The notes under the pieces: model-generated
Seen by the model: the letters and a program-made list of their open reading frames with translations, nothing else
What the model was told of the DNA's origin: nothing
Database searches by the model: none
Origin: Cristatella mucedo
Taxonomy: Eukaryota > Bryozoa > Phylactolaemata > Cristatellidae
Assembly: GCA_009760855.2 (NCBI GenBank)
Contig: WPIO01000021.1
Span: forward strand, 2,182,501-2,246,500
Direction of reading: 5' to 3'
DNA: 64,000 nucleotides
Shown: positions 61,530 through 64,000 of the stretch, piece by piece
How the letters are laid out: every line of letters starts with the position of its first letter
Position numbering within the stretch: position 1 is the stretch's first letter
Made by a program: the position numbers and the translations under genes

Positions 61530-61686
61530 TCTGACCCTGTGCATGTCACCCCTAACCATGCTTTTCATTTTGTTTGTTTATCAAGCGTGATATTACTCAC
61601 CATTCAATTGCATTTCCCTTTGCAGCAAATGTAAGGCGCCCAGAAAGAGATTGAGTTCCCTGAGGGCGCTTTATCAAGTGCAGAAT
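61530..61686 (+). mobile_element. LINE family 1 3' UTR end
   Basis: Starts CTGACCCTGTGCATGTCACC and runs to GCGCCCAGAAAGAGATTGAG, TTCCCTGAGGGCGCTTTATC and AAGTGCA. Unlike other copies it has no (ATT)n after it. Confidence 0.82.
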
Positions 61687-62257
61687 TAGCCAGCTGGCTA
61701 TACGATGGCAGTTGCACCGTGTAGGTCAGAACTTAAAAATGTTCTAGACCCGAATCAAAAGAACTGATCGAACTGGCATCATAATATGCTTGGCCTAAGG
61801 AAGATTCTGGTGTAGTGAATAGCTATAAACACCTGCATCGTAGACCCATGACAATTGCCCCCCCCCACTTTGGCATCAGGAAAGTAATAATAAACTAATG
61901 CCTGCAGACAGTGAAATCAGTCCCCATGCATGATCATAGGTCAATCTGTCACGAGCTTTAATCTGAAACTACCAGACTCACTGCTGCCAACCTCTGAAGC
62001 ATTAACTGGCTTCCTGGCTGGGCACTGCTGCAGACCAGCAGACTTGGTCACTGACTAACCTGTATCTAATCATCCAGCTCCACCAGATGCCTCATTTTCT
62101 GCAGAGCTCATTAGCAAGGGAAATGTAGCTTACATTAGGCATATATACTGTCCCGATGTATTTGTTTTGATGGCTCCGATTGTGCAAAACTTATTGCTTT
62201 TACTCTTCTGAAACTTCTGCTCTACCCCTCAGCAGAAGAGTGAAGGAGCGCCAGCTG

Positions 62258-62546
62258 CAATAATGAGCAGCAGCAGCAGCCTCTGGCAGCAGCAGCTATA
62301 GCTGAAGCAGCAGCCACTTGCAGCTTCAGCCACTAGCAGCTTCAGCAGCTAGCTGCAGCAGCCACTAACTGCAAAAGCCGCTAGAAGCAACAGCTGGTAG
62401 CAGGTTCAGCCAGTAGCCCCAGCAGCAGCAGCTGCAAGCAGCAGCAGCAGCAGCCCAAGTACCTGCTACAGCATCAGCAGCTACAGCATCAGCAGCAACA
62501 ACTGCTGTTAGCCCCACTAGTAGAGTAGCAGCAACAGCAGCAGACA
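62258..62546. repeat. Degenerate CAG/AGC-rich repeat
   Basis: Many AGCAGC runs mixed with AGCTTCAGC and CTGCAGC words. The alanine/valine-rich minus frame is a repeat product. Confidence 0.8.
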
Positions 62547-62847
62547 TGCATTACTGTTTTTCAGCATTCGACGAAGGCCACCTGGTAGGACCATTCAGTC
62601 ATTAGTCCCTTGCTGCTTGTCTTGCACATCCACATTTGCCTGTGCTGTGCTATGCAGTTATGGAGGTTCTTTGAGGATCGGTGGCCTCGGTAGCTCCGTT
62701 GTTCCCTACCGATAAGTATATGGTTTGCTTTGGAAGAGCCAGCTTATAGAGCATTAGCTATAGAGTTCGATTCTCGCGTGAAGTTCCATGCAGGATACTC
62801 TTATCTGTGAGAATGAATAAGCTAATACCTCATGGGTTAACACAAAC

Positions 62848-62972
62848 ACACAAACACACACACACGCACACACACACACACACACGTGGGTGCACGCGCA
62901 CACACATGCATGCACACACACAGGCACACACACAGGCACACAAACGGGCATGCACACACACATGCACACACG
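62848..62972. repeat. Imperfect (CA)n microsatellite
   Basis: CACACA runs interrupted by GG, TG and GCATG words. Confidence 0.95.
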
Positions 62973-63464
62973 TACATACCTGTTGATTAAAGCACTCAGC
63001 CAAATACGGTCTTTTGAAAAAATTATATATCGGGATCGCATAATAGCAATACAGAATGGTGCATACTACCTTCCCACCAGTGCAAAGAAGCTTATTTGTA
63101 CCTGCAATCTGCCATGCGTGCTATAGCAATACTTTTTGTGCATCATATGTTCATTTATATTGAATACATTTAATCGCACTGAATGCGATGAGCAGGTGTA
63201 TACCTCAGATTAAGCCAGCAAGGGCTTTGGCCTTTCCCGAGGTAATCAATATATCCCATGTGAGATAAACAACTGTTGGGTTGCAAGGTCTGCTTGGCTA
63301 CAATCTAGCAACCTCCTCCAGGACACTCCATCGGTGAGCCTGTGACAGCAGGCTCAACAATTCGCATTTTTGAGGCGAGTATGACAGTCTAGGAGCGGCC
63401 CAACTACCTGGGTGACCAGCAAGCTACCCGGGTGACTAACGGTCATGAATTCTGTAGAGTCTAG

Positions 63465-64000
63465 TTTCTTAGCAGTGTATATCTGTTTCAAGTTTAGTTC
63501 TGCATCTGCGTTAGCGGTACAGTCAAGTCGGCCTACTTTCAGCAAAGGAACATAGCTACAATCAGACCCTGCTTTGCATGAGTATGACTGCCAAACCAGT
63601 GCATGCGTTTGTGGCATAGCATTTAGATGATCCCAATTCTATTTACTCAGGACTCCCAACGAGTGCTCTTAATCACCTGCAGCTGTTGCTAAACTCAGCT
63701 CGGCTGGCTATGTCGTCAATGGCCTCACCGACACCAGATCGAACTACTGTCACAGCCTCACTGGGTTCCCCCATCAAGTATCTTGAATCGAATTCAAGAT
63801 CCTCCGTCTGTCTTACCGGGCTCACCATTCTTCACTTTCTTGCACCAGCCTACCTATCCGACCTCCTTACTCATCTCATCTCAGCGTTCTCACACCACCT
63901 GCTCCTCAGTGTCTAGTCATCTAGCCGTACGTAACAGCAAATTTAAGTGTTTTGGTGATTTGCCTGCAGCTGGCATGCACCTTAAGTCTGGAACCCCCTT
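63465..64000 (+). pseudogene. LINE (family 1 or close relative), post-RT region, cut by the right edge
   Basis: GTACAGTCAAGTCGGCCTAC at 63519 gives the TVKSAYFQ codons found after motif C. YSGLPTSALNHLQLLLNSA lies near 63650-63700 and LAPAYLSDLLTHL near 63840. The last bases (CTGGAACCCCC) start the WNSLP segment. It is more diverged from the consensus than most copies. Confidence 0.7.

Larger units (their letters stand above)
61687..63464. other. No gene recognised; CAG-rich and CA-rich repeats inside
   Basis: Contains the CAG-rich stretch and the imperfect (CA)n listed separately. Near 62764 AGAGTTCGATTCTCG resembles a Pol III B box, but no well-spaced A box is present. Confidence 0.45.

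Noticed and set aside
62680..62782. tRNA-like gene on the plus strand (AGAGTTCGATTCTCG)
   Set aside because: The B-box-like word is good, but the nearest A-box-like word is too far upstream and no cloverleaf can be drawn.

Overview
The window reads as repeat-rich nuclear DNA from an invertebrate animal; I cannot name the species. Three things point there: one split gene with GT-AG introns whose protein is recognisably metazoan-type ERGIC2, many decayed non-LTR retrotransposons of the CR1/L2 kind found in animals, and tRNA-derived SINEs, hAT DNA transposons and long (GA)n, (CA)n and (TA)n microsatellites. No prokaryotic operon, rRNA gene, intact tRNA gene or CRISPR array was seen.

Layout. 1-3.1 kb: the 5' part of ERGIC2 on the minus strand (six exons, start codon at 2976-2974). 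The gene runs off the left edge, and its last visible intron carries a LINE 3' end and a small hAT element with a perfect 8-bp target duplication. 3.1-7.7 kb: a long GA/GAGT microsatellite upstream of ERGIC2, a LINE tail with an expanded (CT)n tract inside it, and otherwise unrecognised sequence. 7.7-15.6 kb: nested and inverted LINE and SINE copies. 15.9-17.5 kb: an orphan GC/CpG-rich block. 18.9-22.9 kb: a dense retrotransposon cluster with a readable order of insertion. 24-46.5 kb: scattered SINEs of two families, LINE copies of two families, and GC-rich blocks without recognisable genes. 46.5-49.05 kb: pyrimidine/purine tracts around a very CpG-rich block. 49-64 kb: CTG/CAG-rich unique sequence, a decayed autonomous hAT transposon (55.0-57.0 kb) with a BED finger and hAT C-terminal motifs, and more LINE pieces up to the right edge.

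How the parts relate. LINE family 1, SINE family B and a third repeat end in recognisably the same 3' tail: a GCGCCT box, a short AGAGA...TCTCT stem-loop, then GGTGCT-(T/A)TA. This is the arrangement expected when SINEs borrow a LINE's reverse transcriptase. Some microsatellites start inside or directly at these tails. ERGIC2 is the only host gene I can support. Several other long reading frames lie in simple repeats, in antisense of LINEs or in GC-rich DNA, and I do not call them genes.
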